Origin: Apostichopus californicus
Taxonomy: Eukaryota > Echinodermata > Holothuroidea > Aspidochirotida > Stichopodidae
Length of the DNA stretch: 22,675 nt
NCBI GenBank assembly: GCA_020650975.1
Contig: JAIPMN010004237.1
Coordinates: 1 to 22,675, forward strand
Reading direction: 5' to 3'
Shown here: positions 10,601 through 21,903 of the stretch, in pieces
How the letters are laid out: each line of letters begins with the position of its first letter
How positions within the stretch are numbered: position 1 is the first letter of the stretch
Notes under the pieces: generated by a model
Database searches by the model: none
Told to the model about the DNA's origin: nothing
Seen by the model: the letters and a program-made list of their open reading frames with translations, nothing else
Program-made: the position numbers and the translations under genes

Positions 10601-13181
10601 TCATTAAGCCAGTTGATGAAATCTGGGATGAATGGAAAGTCAAATTTGAACTGATCACTTGATGCTGGCAAAAGATTGGTCCAATAAACTATCATTGAAG
10701 ACAACCCAGTTGCTTTTAGTCTTGATGTAATTACAACGCAAATACCGGCCGAGTTACCCTCAGTATGATATTCATCGTTAAATAATGATTCTTTTGACCT
10801 TTTCCCTTAAATTTTGAATACGTAAATCTTTAAGTATGAAGAAGTTTTGTAACTAGTAGAAACATTTATATACCCTTAACCTCATCCCCTGTACTTTTGT
10901 TTCAAACACGTAATAAGCATTACGAACCGTGTAGAACGTAGCGAAGTTTAAGGCATGCGAACTCCATATATCAGTCAACATCTTCAATTACAATTGGCAC
11001 TAGTCACAAGAAACACTAAGCAAGGCATATGTCACATTATATTACAATTAGACCCAATGGTGCAATAGAAAGCGTTGAAACTAACCCACAAAGGACAGAG
11101 CTCAGAATCACACTCGCATTTTGCAAACGACATTTACCTTATATCTTAGTGATACCCACCTTTTTTTTTGTTTTCTTAAGAGTAACGGTGTTCTTCAGTG
11201 TGGTATGTTATGACAGTCTCATAGCAGTGTTATAAAGTGTAGATAAAGTAGGCCTATTTAACAAATCTGCTGTAATTCGTAAAACAGCTGATTTACTATT
11301 TAATAAATTTAACCACTAACCTCTCACTTTTTACATTTTTTTTAAAGTAACTATTGTATAATATACATATTCACACACCTAATGTTACTTAACTATTACG
11401 AAAACACTCGCTTAGAATTGTTTTCAGCTTTGCACGTTGAGAAAGATATCATATTTTAAAGTTTAACTTGTCGATGCCCCAAGCACTGGACACCGCAGCT
11501 GTGATTATAACACTCAGTTCCTGTTTCGGCATGAGTGTCCATTACTCGACGGATTTACTTAGTATGTACTATGTATGTAGTCAACTGTATTTCTCGACAC
11601 CTTTCTGCTCCATATTCTAAATGAATTTCTTATATAATGGAATTACAAATTAACTTAATATATAAAGATGCATTGTATTATGAAACGGTCATTTTATACT
11701 ATGATAACACAATGATTCTGTGCACGAAAACACTGATGCATTATTATATTTATTGAAGAGAATAATTAACTATGTATCATTGTCCACTGATATGTTTTGT
11801 TGTATTATTCTGATGATATTTCATTTCAGTATTAATGAAGAATTTTTTTTTGTAACGTGGAAGTGTGGAAAAATAACATGTAATTAGTGCTTTGCGAAAT
11901 AATCTAGTATATCTCTTTAAAGTAAAATGCATAAGTCCTCTCACAGCCGCAGTAAATCACGAATAGACCTAGTCAAATGATCTTGAATCTATAATTTGTA
12001 TGTTGCTGAGTTCTAATAATGTACATAATATATGTAAATCACTTTCCTTTGCCCTTGGTTATACCGCTTCATCTTCGAAACAATAGTCTGGCTATAAGAT
12101 GCAATTATGAGATTCAAATTATTCATGACTTTGTATGATCACTTGTGCGTGACTTTTGTCGCTCGGTAAAACTTTGAAAAGGTCACTTTACCACATTGGC
12201 TGTAGCAATTAAATCACTCCGTGGAATTCTGCTGTCTTTTTTAACACGAATTGGTTACTCTTAATGGTTTACTTCGTCCTTCACAATAATTGCATGTAAA
12301 TATACACCGTATGCTACGGCTCGTCGTACTGTACAAACCTTTGGTTTCAATTCTAATTATGTGCAAATATAGGTTGAAATGAGAAAACGTGGCATTCAAA
12401 CCATTGGAATGAGGTTAGCGTAATTATTCGATATGCTATATTTATGAAAGAAAGGAATAGTGCAACTTGTATTTATACTTTTTTTACCACGTTTTTTAAC
12501 CAATTATTCCATGATTTGTGTGCAAGTATATTCGTAGACAAATATACATCGACCTACAATATGGACCTTGAATTATTTTGTTTAAGCCAATTCAGAAAAC
12601 CAGTGTCTTACAATCTCGTTCTATCGTGTTATAAATTTATCATTTCACAGCGTTTTTTTTTCTTCATCGATTAGCCTGCTATACAATAATTCTCAGTCGA
12701 TATATGACGTATGTTATTTCTAGTAGTGTGAACGTTTTTATTAACATGGAACCATTGACATGTTTGATTATGCGGTAATAATATTGTGTTAAATAAATGT
12801 GTGCGATGTTCCGTTGCGTTGCGTTGCACTTACTTGTGAGTGCTGTGTGTAGCATTTCAATACTTCAGAAAAAGTTTAAAAACAAAATAATAGTTTAACT
12901 AACAGCTTTTATTTTGTCTAAGAAGAGTCTAAATTTGCTAATAGCAGGGCAACACATAATTTTGCACTTAAACGTGCATATCCTGTCAAACATAGAACAC
13001 TAATTTAATGTAGAAATAGGTGGCTGGCCTTTCATCAGTACATCAAATTCACTTACTGTTCAGTTCTTTCAGTTTGAGTGGTTACTTCGTCTTAAAGTTG
13101 TAAAGTCTAATTACTAGAGCCGAGTCGATTTACATTCATATCTTATTTCTTTACCGCTGTCCTCGTGTAGTAAATAGTCCA
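7700..13181. other. Intergenic region without recognisable genes
   Basis: About 5.5 kb of AT-rich DNA between two convergent genes. Frames such as 8816-9040, 11029-11235 and 12444-12674 are short, show no domain or splice context, and look like chance. Small features are GTTGC in three tandem copies at 12813-12827 and the 12-base palindrome GGAAACGTTTCC near 8905. A long synaptotagmin 3' UTR could extend into the right end. Confidence 0.5.
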
Positions 13182-14111
13182 TTTATTCTTTCGGTAACCC
13201 TCTCTCCTTTCTGGAATATATTTGTAGTCAATTAATAAACCATTAAATTGTCAATTTTGGCTAGTATAGTTTGTTTTTATGGACAAGCACTTTTAACTAA
13301 ACTCACACTATCTTTGTAACACCTTTATATTTTTTCTCTTGAATCAGCATTTTCAATTTACAATAATGCTATTAAAAATTCAGTTGGCTCAAGGTTAGTT
13401 AGAAATGGTATCATACCAATCAGTGACGTCTTTTCTACTATTTGGGTATTTCCAAAATAATAATCTTTTCTTATTTACAATAACCTTTTGTGGCGATGAC
13501 AGCCATCGTCGTTCTGCATTTCTTCTCTGTTCATGCTATCTAAATTTCCAAACTACTATACTTTCCTCTATTTACAACTATGCTCGTACCAAAGAATGTA
13601 ACGTCGTTCTTTTGCCAGTCTTTCCCTGTCAAATTAACTTGGCAATATGCTCATTTGATTTCGAGTCGTAGTTTCAGTTGTTTACATTTGTTTCCGTCGG
13701 TTTGCAGCAATACTTTTCTTTCTTCGCTGAATATCATTGTCCACCTTGGTCCATTAAAGTTTAAGAACCGACTTGTGTTGTGAATCTATATGTCTTCATT
13801 TCAGTCATAATTAATTAAGTAAACAAAACTTGTATGAAGCCAGATGTTGATCGACTTTCCTCTTCCTCATTTTAATCAGTCAGATCTGCGTTAAGCTAAT
13901 CGCTTATACTGTACGTGTATGGTGCTGCATTTTACCCAGTTAGCTTATGCTGTTCCACCCCATATCTTCTTCATCTAAATCGTAAAATTCCATAAATAAG
14001 TAATTAAAATAAATCATAAGGCTAGGTGCCTATAGAATCATCCTTTCCCACCACTGTCAATTAGTTTTTTTTTAAAGAAATGATTAGAACTACATGTGCC
14101 TGTTTTACTTT
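13182..14111 (-). other. Probable synaptotagmin 3' UTR with candidate poly(A) signals
   Basis: Downstream of the stop codon on the minus strand, ATTAAA is found at 13876-13871 and AATAAA at 13187-13182; more AATAAA copies lie at 12913-12908 and 12742-12737. The boundary is uncertain because the region is AT-rich. Open frames on the plus strand here (13405-13671, 13580-13783) show no recognisable domain. Confidence 0.35.
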
Positions 14112-14422
14112 TTACTCAGTTAACTTATGCCACTCTGCAATTTGCTTTCTTGGATTTTGCAGAACTTCCGCCCAGTGGAGTGACTGGCTCGTGTCGGCTT
14201 CGCAGGTCGGTCCGATTTCTAAACGACCAATGACCTCATTCTTGGTAACACGGTCATGGTCCAGGACTTGGAATTCCAGAGAAATGTTCTCGAGGCCGTC
14301 TTGTGGAATGTCGAAAAGGAAGGACTCGTTGAAGACAGGGTTCAAGGTGCGCTTCTTAAGCCTGGTTTTCTTCTTCGCCATCCTCTGATCAGCGTACAAC
14401 ATATTGATCTTTACATATGGAT
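14112..14422 (-). CDS. syt4: Synaptotagmin last coding exon: rest of C2B and C-terminus
   Basis: The minus-strand acceptor ttgcttag precedes 14422 and the stop TAA lies at 14114-14112. The 311 bases encode [10 protein letters not shown], the polybasic stretch [22 protein letters not shown], the calcium loop [13 protein letters not shown] and the ending [10 protein letters not shown]. The WHxL motif is typical of synaptotagmin C-termini. Confidence 0.94.
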
Positions 14423-17400
14423 CTAAGCAATGAAGAATACGGAAACGAAGAGCAAAGTTAACTTTCAAAGATGTTATGAACATATGAATTACTTTTAATT
14501 GAAAGAAAAAAGCACTTCAATGAGTTTTACTTGCCATCCTCAACAAGATAAACACAACTATACTGCCGAGTAATGAACCGCGCCGTTGATGAAATGTGCA
14601 AATGAAACGCTGCTCCTATTGCTCCGTCAAGACGTGACAGCAAAGGGTTGTCTCCATATCCCGAGGTTCAATCGATGTATTTTTAGTTTTCCTAAGCAAG
14701 GAGGTGTAGCAAGAAAGTCGGTCAGTTGAAGAATATGAATCTTGGATGAGATCATGTATGCGTTATTAATGACATAATTAAGAATCTCAATTGTGACTGA
14801 TGTAGCGTCTTATTATTTTGTTTTTTATCTCAATATTGGTAGAGCAAAATGAAACTTATGCACTGTGCCCATCTGTCCTTTACTTTCTTCTTTTATCTGG
14901 CTGTCAGCATTCAAATGAAACGCTATTGCTCGGTGAGAATTTGATCGATTGGTATCAAACCAAATTCCTGGAGTTTGAATAAAATTTAAAAAAAAATAAG
15001 TTAGGAAGTCATTTGGTGTCCAAACGGGACTTTCCTTACCCCCAAGGAACTATAAGCGTGATCTAGACGAACGTATGCGATACTCGCCAGTCGATAAGGG
15101 AGTCCCAAAGGTTACGGATCCGGTCATGTAATGCTTTAAAGGTCAGCAGTTGTTCTCACATATCATATATATCCAGTTAAAGGTAAATTCTGCACGGAGT
15201 TTAAGACGCATCACCGTCAAAGCAGTTTCCGTCAATGAGATATTTATTTTCTTACAAATGCTTTTTATTTAAATAAATGCTTTTTAAAATGATTTGCTTT
15301 ATATATGATGGCTAGTCAAGAAAAAAGTGGATCTATACACAGACCTTAAAAGAAATTACAACTCTTCAAGCGTTTGCTTTCAATGAGAGAATTAATGTCT
15401 GACAATATCTTGGAAGATCAAAACATCTTGGAAAGTCCTTTTCTTAGAGGTTTTAGCCATTTGAAGGTTGTAGCTAATAATGATCACTGCTAAATGAGTC
15501 GAATTGAGAAATCGCATTTCAAAGGTATTTCAACTGCTTAGGGCTTGTAAGGGTCACATACATGTTAACTGTAATAGAATGGTTTAACTTTCCGCTCCCT
15601 TTGCGACTGAGTCGATTAGGATTCGATTAGGAATAGAAACATTGAGCCATGCAGAAGAATAGGTCAGAATTAATTTTGACCATGATCATACTGTATCCAT
15701 CTGGTATCTTCCGTAGCATTTCTTCTGAAAGAGTTTTGCTCCCCCGGTGACTTGTTTTGTTCATCAAGAGATCCAACGAAGATTATCATTTTAAATCTCC
15801 ACGAACCTAAAGATGACAGTTCCCTGGTAGTGTTACTCCGAAATTGATTTGTTTCTGAGATTACTATGTTGGTTTCATTTTTTCACGGCAAATAATCGCA
15901 TCCAAAATTGGACAAGTGTGTGACCCAGTTTTCCTTTACTTATTCAGAAATTGTTAAAGGGATTATATGGTGGTAGAATGGAAGATTACGGTAATTTGAC
16001 AAATGTAAAAGGTCATATACCGTAGCAATGCATAGCAGCTATCAGTCAATCACTCACAGATGAAATTGTTAATCTTGTTTGTTATTAGATAACTGAGACT
16101 AAAAGTTTGTCGACTGAACTTTTAAATATAAATGTACAATTTCGAAATGAGCCCATGAAGAGTCATTTCTGTAGAAACGAGAACCAAACAATGAAATGTT
16201 CTGAACTGTTCTCATCGATTAAGGAACTGTTCTGGATGAAAGTTGCTTGGAAGCTTCCATTCAGTGGTGTCAAGAGCAAGAGCCTTCATAAATGGACTGG
16301 GGGACTTCTGTAACTGGTAGACATAGTCAAAATGCCGTTGTCTCTGGAGTGTGATTCTTACAGTAATAAGCCTGTAGAATCAGTTTCGTTCACTTGGTGC
16401 GTTTTTTTTTGCATGGAGGCGTTACAGATTTCTCTCTACTTGTTATCTAAGCAACTTGTAACATCGTTGATTTTCTGTGGGAGTTTTTTTCATCATATGC
16501 CCGAATAAACCGGTTGTGAATCTAACTTTTAATTGGATTTACCGGTCATCCTAACCTTATTTCTTTATTCTGTCATTCATTTACCTTCAGTCTTACCTTC
16601 CTTATTCTTATTTTCTTCTTTCCTTCTCTCTTATATGACCTGATTTCTTTTATGTGTATGGATTGGTATCATCATGAAAAAATGAACCATCGGATTTATA
16701 ACGTTATACTTCAGTAAAACGCCGTAAACCATTTAGTGTTAGTGATTTCAGAAGATTTAAAAGAGGCTTTGAATTTCAATGAGACTATGGTTGCATGGCG
16801 ATATAGTCGTTTTCAATGGTGGCAGTGCTCACGCCTAAGATTTAATTTGCAAGTCTAATGTAAATGTGTATTAGAGCAGAGAGTGATGGAAAGTTGGACT
16901 GCTGGTCAATTGTTAACTTAGTAATTATTTTTCATTCATCTAGAAAAGATGCTTCTTTAGTCAGTGCTACCTTCTCTAAAACAACCTAGTTAGAAAATCT
17001 GTTGAATAAATTTCGCTAACCATTTTATGCTTGATTAGTTCGAATGGAACTTATAAAAGCATTTTTGGCACTAAGCCGTACATACAGCGTACAGTGCAAA
17101 GAGTGTTGAAACTTCAACGGACTTTTATAATGTTCAATTTGCTTATCATCTCACAGCAATGAAAGACATTGTGGCAATGCCAATGCGATATTCACAGATA
17201 TGTCGCGTGTAAGTATTTGAATTGTGTCCAACCAAATTGATGTTATTTTACCCACTTCTACTGTGTCACAACAATTAAGACAATTAAAGTCTTGAACGTA
17301 AAATGCAAAACGAGTTGACTATTTACATGTCTCAACTTTGACATTACTAATTGAGTACAATGAGCAATGTGCATGCAATCTTAATTAGTATGTCGAGAAA

Positions 17401-20400
17401 GCTGAACATTTTGATTGGTTTGAAGGTATCCAGTTATGTTAAAAATGGTATAATTAAATCGCATGTTTATAATAAACAATATTAATCAGTCTCCTTGGCG
17501 GCATCACAATGAGGTGAAGAATATATCAATTCATTTTTATTGGACCGTCAAATTTATCAGTTCTTAATTATGGTCAACGATGCATACTGTTGTGCAGAAA
17601 TTAAAGACAACCATGTATGTTTTCATCCCAAGGTCTCAATACACACCATCAGACCAAAGAAGTGGTGTGTTATTTAATCAAGCAGCCTGCATCCACACAG
17701 ATTGTTACTTTACAACTCAGATTAAATCGTCAGAATTTTATTTCTTCTGACTATATTGACCATTTTGTTTGGTTGGCATCTCAAGGAGTAACTCGGTTTA
17801 AATCAAAAGACATTATGTAACTGACTAGTGGGACAAAGGTAGAAGTTCCTCATCACTGATGAGTCTCAAACGCATCATAGTGGAAAGACTTTTTATTGAA
17901 TTTTAAACAATTTTAGGCTGAAAATCTTACAATGATGAGGATTTGCCTCCATTTTGTGATGTACCAAATTGTTTTGCAGCCTTTTGTATCCTTTCGCCTT
18001 AACAACATGTTGTATTTATCCCTGATGTACCAACTTAGCACGGTACATTTTGCTGCAAGTTAATCATACTGTGTATGTGTATCGCCATCGTCCTCTAACT
18101 TACAGTTTGTGGTTGCAGCGAGGTTAATACTGCAGAAGGTTTGTCATGCAAACGCAAACTCTTGACACTTCTTAGAATTATGTTTGATATTTCGAGACAG
18201 TTATGTACTAGTCGTATATACTGTACCTGCAAGGCCTGTAACATCCATTTTCGGTAGGTTTTTAGCCTTGAGAACAACCACGGTCAGACGGTTAGCAGCT
18301 GGCTGGTGACATAGCGATACTAATATTTCCCCTCGTCCTTGACTTTTGGACAGCTGAGAAATTGAAAAATAACAAAATCATTTAGAAATGAATGATGTTC
18401 ATTTCGCGTGATGCATGAAGATCGGTTAAGGAGAGTTGAGGAGTTGGTCATGAATCGATTATTCTAGGTATGAATTTCTGACACGACTTGGCGTCTTTTC
18501 ATCTTGCAGATGATTTAAATTAGATTAGTGTACGTTGGATATCCAACGTTTTATAAATATTCTAGTCAGTTACCATCGATGCACTCAGCAAATTGTTTCA
18601 TACACATATCTTCTAGGTGCGAATATTTAAATATATCATGTTTTTCTCTTCCTAGAGAACTTGTAACTGCCATACAGTTCATGTGCATTGGTCTAAGATT
18701 CAACACAAATTCCTCACCTGTTCACGGTATAGGTTAAATCTGTACTATCTTCTCGTTTTCACAATACACAGTCAATTTAAATGGAAAGTTGTAACTGTCC
18801 TCATCGTTTGAATTGTACAGTTCTTTATGAAAACATGCTCACATACTTAAAAATACATTTTGTGTTACAAAAACTAATCTGAAACGAAATGAAATCGTTA
18901 CTAAGATGCCAGTAACGCCGAATGAAATATTCAGTGATTGTTAAGAACGAAAGTCGTAAGAGGGCTCGATGATCATAACTATCATTTTCATACCAACGAA
19001 ATAAATGGTCGAAAGCTTTCCCTTTACGAAACTGTGTTTATATTCATGATACATATCAACGAAGGGCAAATACCTAAGACACGAACAGTAATTCAACTGT
19101 TGTTTTCCATCTCGGTTATTTTGACTATGTTTATTCAGTAAGAATCATGTCACAATTTAACTATGGCTTAATCTATTAATTTGCAAACACATGCCAGACA
19201 TTCAGGAGTGTTACATAATACCTAACAAACGTGCTACGTCGGTAGTTAATGAGTTAAGACTGGTAGCAAAATACATGTTAAATCAGAGAATGAAATACCA
19301 TGACTTGATACTCATGCCTGGTACATCAACTACTGGTAATGTCCAACAAACGTGCATATGTAAGTACTTCTTTGTGTTGGTAACACGGTAACATGTTTTA
19401 CAACTGTTAACGTGTTCTCATGTTAGACAAAGAACTGCGCGACTGGACAAGGAGGCTATGAATATGAGAATGCCTACGAGATGAAGTAAAGGAGGTGCGG
19501 TATCGCTTGATTCCATTTCACACCTCTCTTTACATTACGCCAATTCGTTATGACGGGAACGAAGAAATGCCATGTTCGGTTATATCCATAGGCCTACTTA
19601 GAGCATAAAACCAATAGATGCGACTTCAGTTTAAAATCGCGTATAAATGAACTCGCACTAAATGGTTGGGACAGCAACTATTCTTGATGTCCCACAATCG
19701 TGAATTACTACTTTGTGTTCGTAACACGGTAACATGTGTTGCAAGACATGAACAGTAGTTACTGTACCAGCTATGAGTATCGAGTGTGACTTGACATTCT
19801 AGCATTTTAGGCCAAATAAGTGATAAGACCTCCAATAAGTCAAGAAGGATGTAAGAGTCCGTATATGTTTCTTCAATGGTATAACAATGAACTCTGGCAG
19901 CTTAGATGAGTTAAACTAATCCTATCCACGGTCTTCTATAGCTGATGCCTCATTAAGAAAGGGAATTACAGATGTGATAGATACATTGCATACATGAATG
20001 GTACAGCATATAACAGTAGGTGAATAGTAATCAAACAACGAGTTTCCATTACTGCAATACAACTAACTGCTATCCCTAACTGTCCGATATATGAACTTGC
20101 TCAGCTGTTGGCGAATTACGTATATACCTGCGATTTCAGAATATTTTAGTTTGATCAATCAAGTATGGTGTGAAGTTATTAACTTAAGAAGATCCTTAAG
20201 AAATATCAGATGTCGTCGCTGGAAGTTACAAAGATATTACTTCCAACTGTTCACACATTAAGGCAAACTGTTCTTGCACATATCTTACATAATGTTTTGT
20301 TTGTTTCCAAGTCGAATCACTGAAAGGGAATTCATCTTCAAGATATTCAGTTTTGGCCAATGGATGTCGTTTGGTTTAATATAAACAACATTTTAACCTT

Positions 20401-21903
20401 CAAATATCCTACATCAAAGTAGCTGTTTATGTTATTAAGTAATTGATTGTCGATTAAACACCATAAATCTCATTCATATTTCGTCATTGTGGTAGCAACA
20501 TCCTCAACGTCCTCAAAAGACTGTTCCTTTTGGATAAGAGGAAATCAATATTCATCTTTATGCTAGTTCTAGTAGAACTGAAAAACATAAACCTAAGTCT
20601 GATTATACGGACATTTCCCCGGTGGTATGATTTGCATTTTGCAAAGCGAGAGGCAAAATAATTATTAAACGCTACTCGACTCCGTGGGTTTTGTTCGAGG
20701 TATATGCTTGGAAGAAAGAAATAGACCAAGAGAATGTCCTGAAGTAAAGTTAATAGTCTTTTTGCAAGTCGATCTATTTTTCTAGGCTTTCAACACAGTT
20801 TAATCTCAAACCGATGTTGAAAGCCTTCGTGAAGTCATTCATATCTATGCAGATTGGAAACATCGAGGTTTCTGTACAACATTCGGTTAATTCGACTTGC
20901 ATATGAATTGTTTGTGCGAAGCAGAAATTCGTAGAACTGCAATACAGGTATATGTGTTTCACTCTAGTCGAAACATGCACAAATGTTAAGTGAATTATGT
21001 ATTATGGTGGCCAGGTAATTCTAATAATAGTACTATTTGATTGAGTTGAAGGTTTTACAGCCTGGAAAGAAAGGAAGTGTCAAAGATGAATTGATATTTA
21101 ACTTACCCGTGGGATACGTTGTTTGATATCCCTGGACATGTTAATCTCCGATCCACTAAGGTCAACGTTAGCCAATGGCACGACCACTTCGCCGATTACG
21201 TCATCACGGCTGAAACGGTCAAAACTCATAACGATGAAGTGCAAGGTGATTCCCTGGAGTTGGTTGTAGGCAAGGCCATAGAATGTGAAGGTCTCTTCAT
21301 AAACAGGGTTGAGGGTTTTCCGGAGGACTCTTGTTTTAACTTTGTGCTTCTTTTCCGGGAGTAAACAGAGCTTGATGTAAGGGTCAGAGGTACCACTTTG
21401 GGGATCTTTGGCGGGTAGGTAGCTGGCACGGTGGATTGTCACCACAAAGACACTCTTTTCGTTGTTGTACTCGATCGAAAGGTTGAGGACACCCATGTTT
21501 TGTCTCTCTTCCGAAAGATCCTCCGTCGCTTCCTCAACTTTTTCTACAGCTTCCTCATTTTTCGTCTCTGTCTCCTCAGTGTAGCATTCACGACTCAGAG
21601 TGGCCGGATCCAACTTCACTCCTCCCGTTGTGCCAGCGTAAATCTTTCCAGGGGATTTGGCGGTGCCCTCGATGGGGGTTAAGAGGGGTGAAGGGGTTCT
21701 GGATGGCGGCAGGTCTGGCGATGATAGATCGGAACTACTGTGTGCAGAGCCGGACGGACGGGTGTAGAAGGTCTTAATGCCCTTGCGTGACACGAGGAAG
21801 GAGGATCGGTTTCGCTTGCGGTAACATTTGCAAGCCGTGACGAATAGGAGTGCGACGGATAGGGTGACTGCGATGGACAGGGCTGCTACCAGTGGCAGTG
21901 TTG
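14112..21903 (-). CDS. syt4: Synaptotagmin of the SYT4/SYT11 class (5' end missing)
   Basis: Joining 21903-21107, 18353-18227 and 14422-14112 on the minus strand gives 410 residues and a stop; only a short luminal N-terminus is missing. In order (visible residues): a transmembrane segment at about 2-22, followed by CKC as a possible palmitoylation site; a basic juxtamembrane patch; a Ser/Pro-rich and then strongly acidic linker; C2A at about 136-258; C2B at about 272-400; and a WHKL C-terminal motif at 405-408. [20 protein letters not shown] and [14 protein letters not shown] are typical of SYT4/SYT11. C2A calcium positions are D166, D173, S226, D228 and D234; S226 is the known subfamily Asp-to-Ser change. 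C2B has D302, D308, D362, D364 and E370. Family proteins sit on vesicles or Golgi-derived membranes and regulate exocytosis, often in neurons. Size and exon layout agree with vertebrate SYT4 (about 425 residues, recalled). Confidence 0.94.
14423..18226 (-). other. syt4: Synaptotagmin intron between the two C2B exons
   Basis: A 3.8 kb intron, acceptor side at 14423 and donor side at 18226. It contains a pyrimidine-rich tract on the plus strand at about 16551-16632 and a direct repeat AAATGCTTTTTA at 15256-15267 and 15275-15286. No exon or known element was recognised inside. Confidence 0.7.
18227..18353 (-). CDS. syt4: Synaptotagmin exon: start of C2B
   Basis: This short exon has no long open frame of its own, so simple ORF calling misses it. 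The minus-strand acceptor caatttctcag ends at 18354 and the donor GTACAG occupies 18226-18221. The 127 bases encode [20 protein letters not shown] and then [20 protein letters not shown], matching the first two strands of a synaptotagmin C2B and its first calcium-binding loop (D302). It runs from phase 0 to phase 1; the last G joins AT of the next exon to make Asp308 of DPYVK. Confidence 0.93.
18532..18549. repeat. 18-base perfect palindrome
   Basis: ACGTTGGATATCCAACGT is its own reverse complement, centred on GATATC. It lies in the synaptotagmin intron, about 180 bases upstream (in gene sense) of the first C2B exon. Confidence 0.7.
19318..19404 (+). repeat. Diverged direct repeat, copy 1
   Basis: It contains tactggtaatgtccaacaaa and then ctttgtgttggtaacacggt followed by aacatg. 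It aligns along about 80 bases with 19662-19745, with small gaps. Confidence 0.5.
19662..19745 (+). repeat. Diverged direct repeat, copy 2
   Basis: It contains gatgtcccacaatcgtg and then ctttgtgttcgtaacacggt followed by aacatgtg, matching copy 1 about 343 bases to the left. Confidence 0.5.
21107..21903 (-). CDS. syt4: Synaptotagmin exon: membrane segment, linker and C2A
   Basis: On the minus strand the acceptor gatacag precedes 21903 and the donor GTAAGT occupies 21106-21101. The exon begins at the second base of a codon (phase 1) and ends in phase 0 at QRIPR. Its 797 bases encode the transmembrane helix ([20 protein letters not shown]), the linker with [16 protein letters not shown] and an acidic run, and the whole C2A domain. 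There is no usable ATG at its start, so translation must begin in an upstream exon. Confidence 0.93.

Larger units (their letters stand above)
18354..21106 (-). other. syt4: Synaptotagmin intron between C2A and C2B exons
   Basis: A 2.75 kb intron. It holds an 18-base palindrome at 18532-18549 and a diverged direct duplication (19318-19404 and 19662-19745). Frames at 18528-18737, 18938-19141, 19191-19391, 19626-19835 and 20484-20729 lack recognisable domains. Confidence 0.7.

Noticed and set aside
13405..13783. Two overlapping plus-strand frames of 88 and 67 residues
   Set aside because: Low-complexity, Phe/Ser-rich translations with no domain; probably the antisense of the synaptotagmin 3' UTR.
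14080..14388. 102-residue plus-strand frame
   Set aside because: It is the antisense shadow of the last synaptotagmin exon.
14423..14483. In-frame ATG upstream of the last synaptotagmin exon
   Set aside because: The ATG at 14483 is in intron sequence; a clear acceptor at 14423-14427 and the matching upstream exon explain the frame.
14664..14672. ggttcaatc, resembling a tRNA B box
   Set aside because: No matching A box, acceptor stem or anticodon arm can be drawn around it.
21119..21682. Plus-strand frames opposite the synaptotagmin C2A exon
   Set aside because: They are antisense shadows of the real coding exon, whose protein is recognisable.
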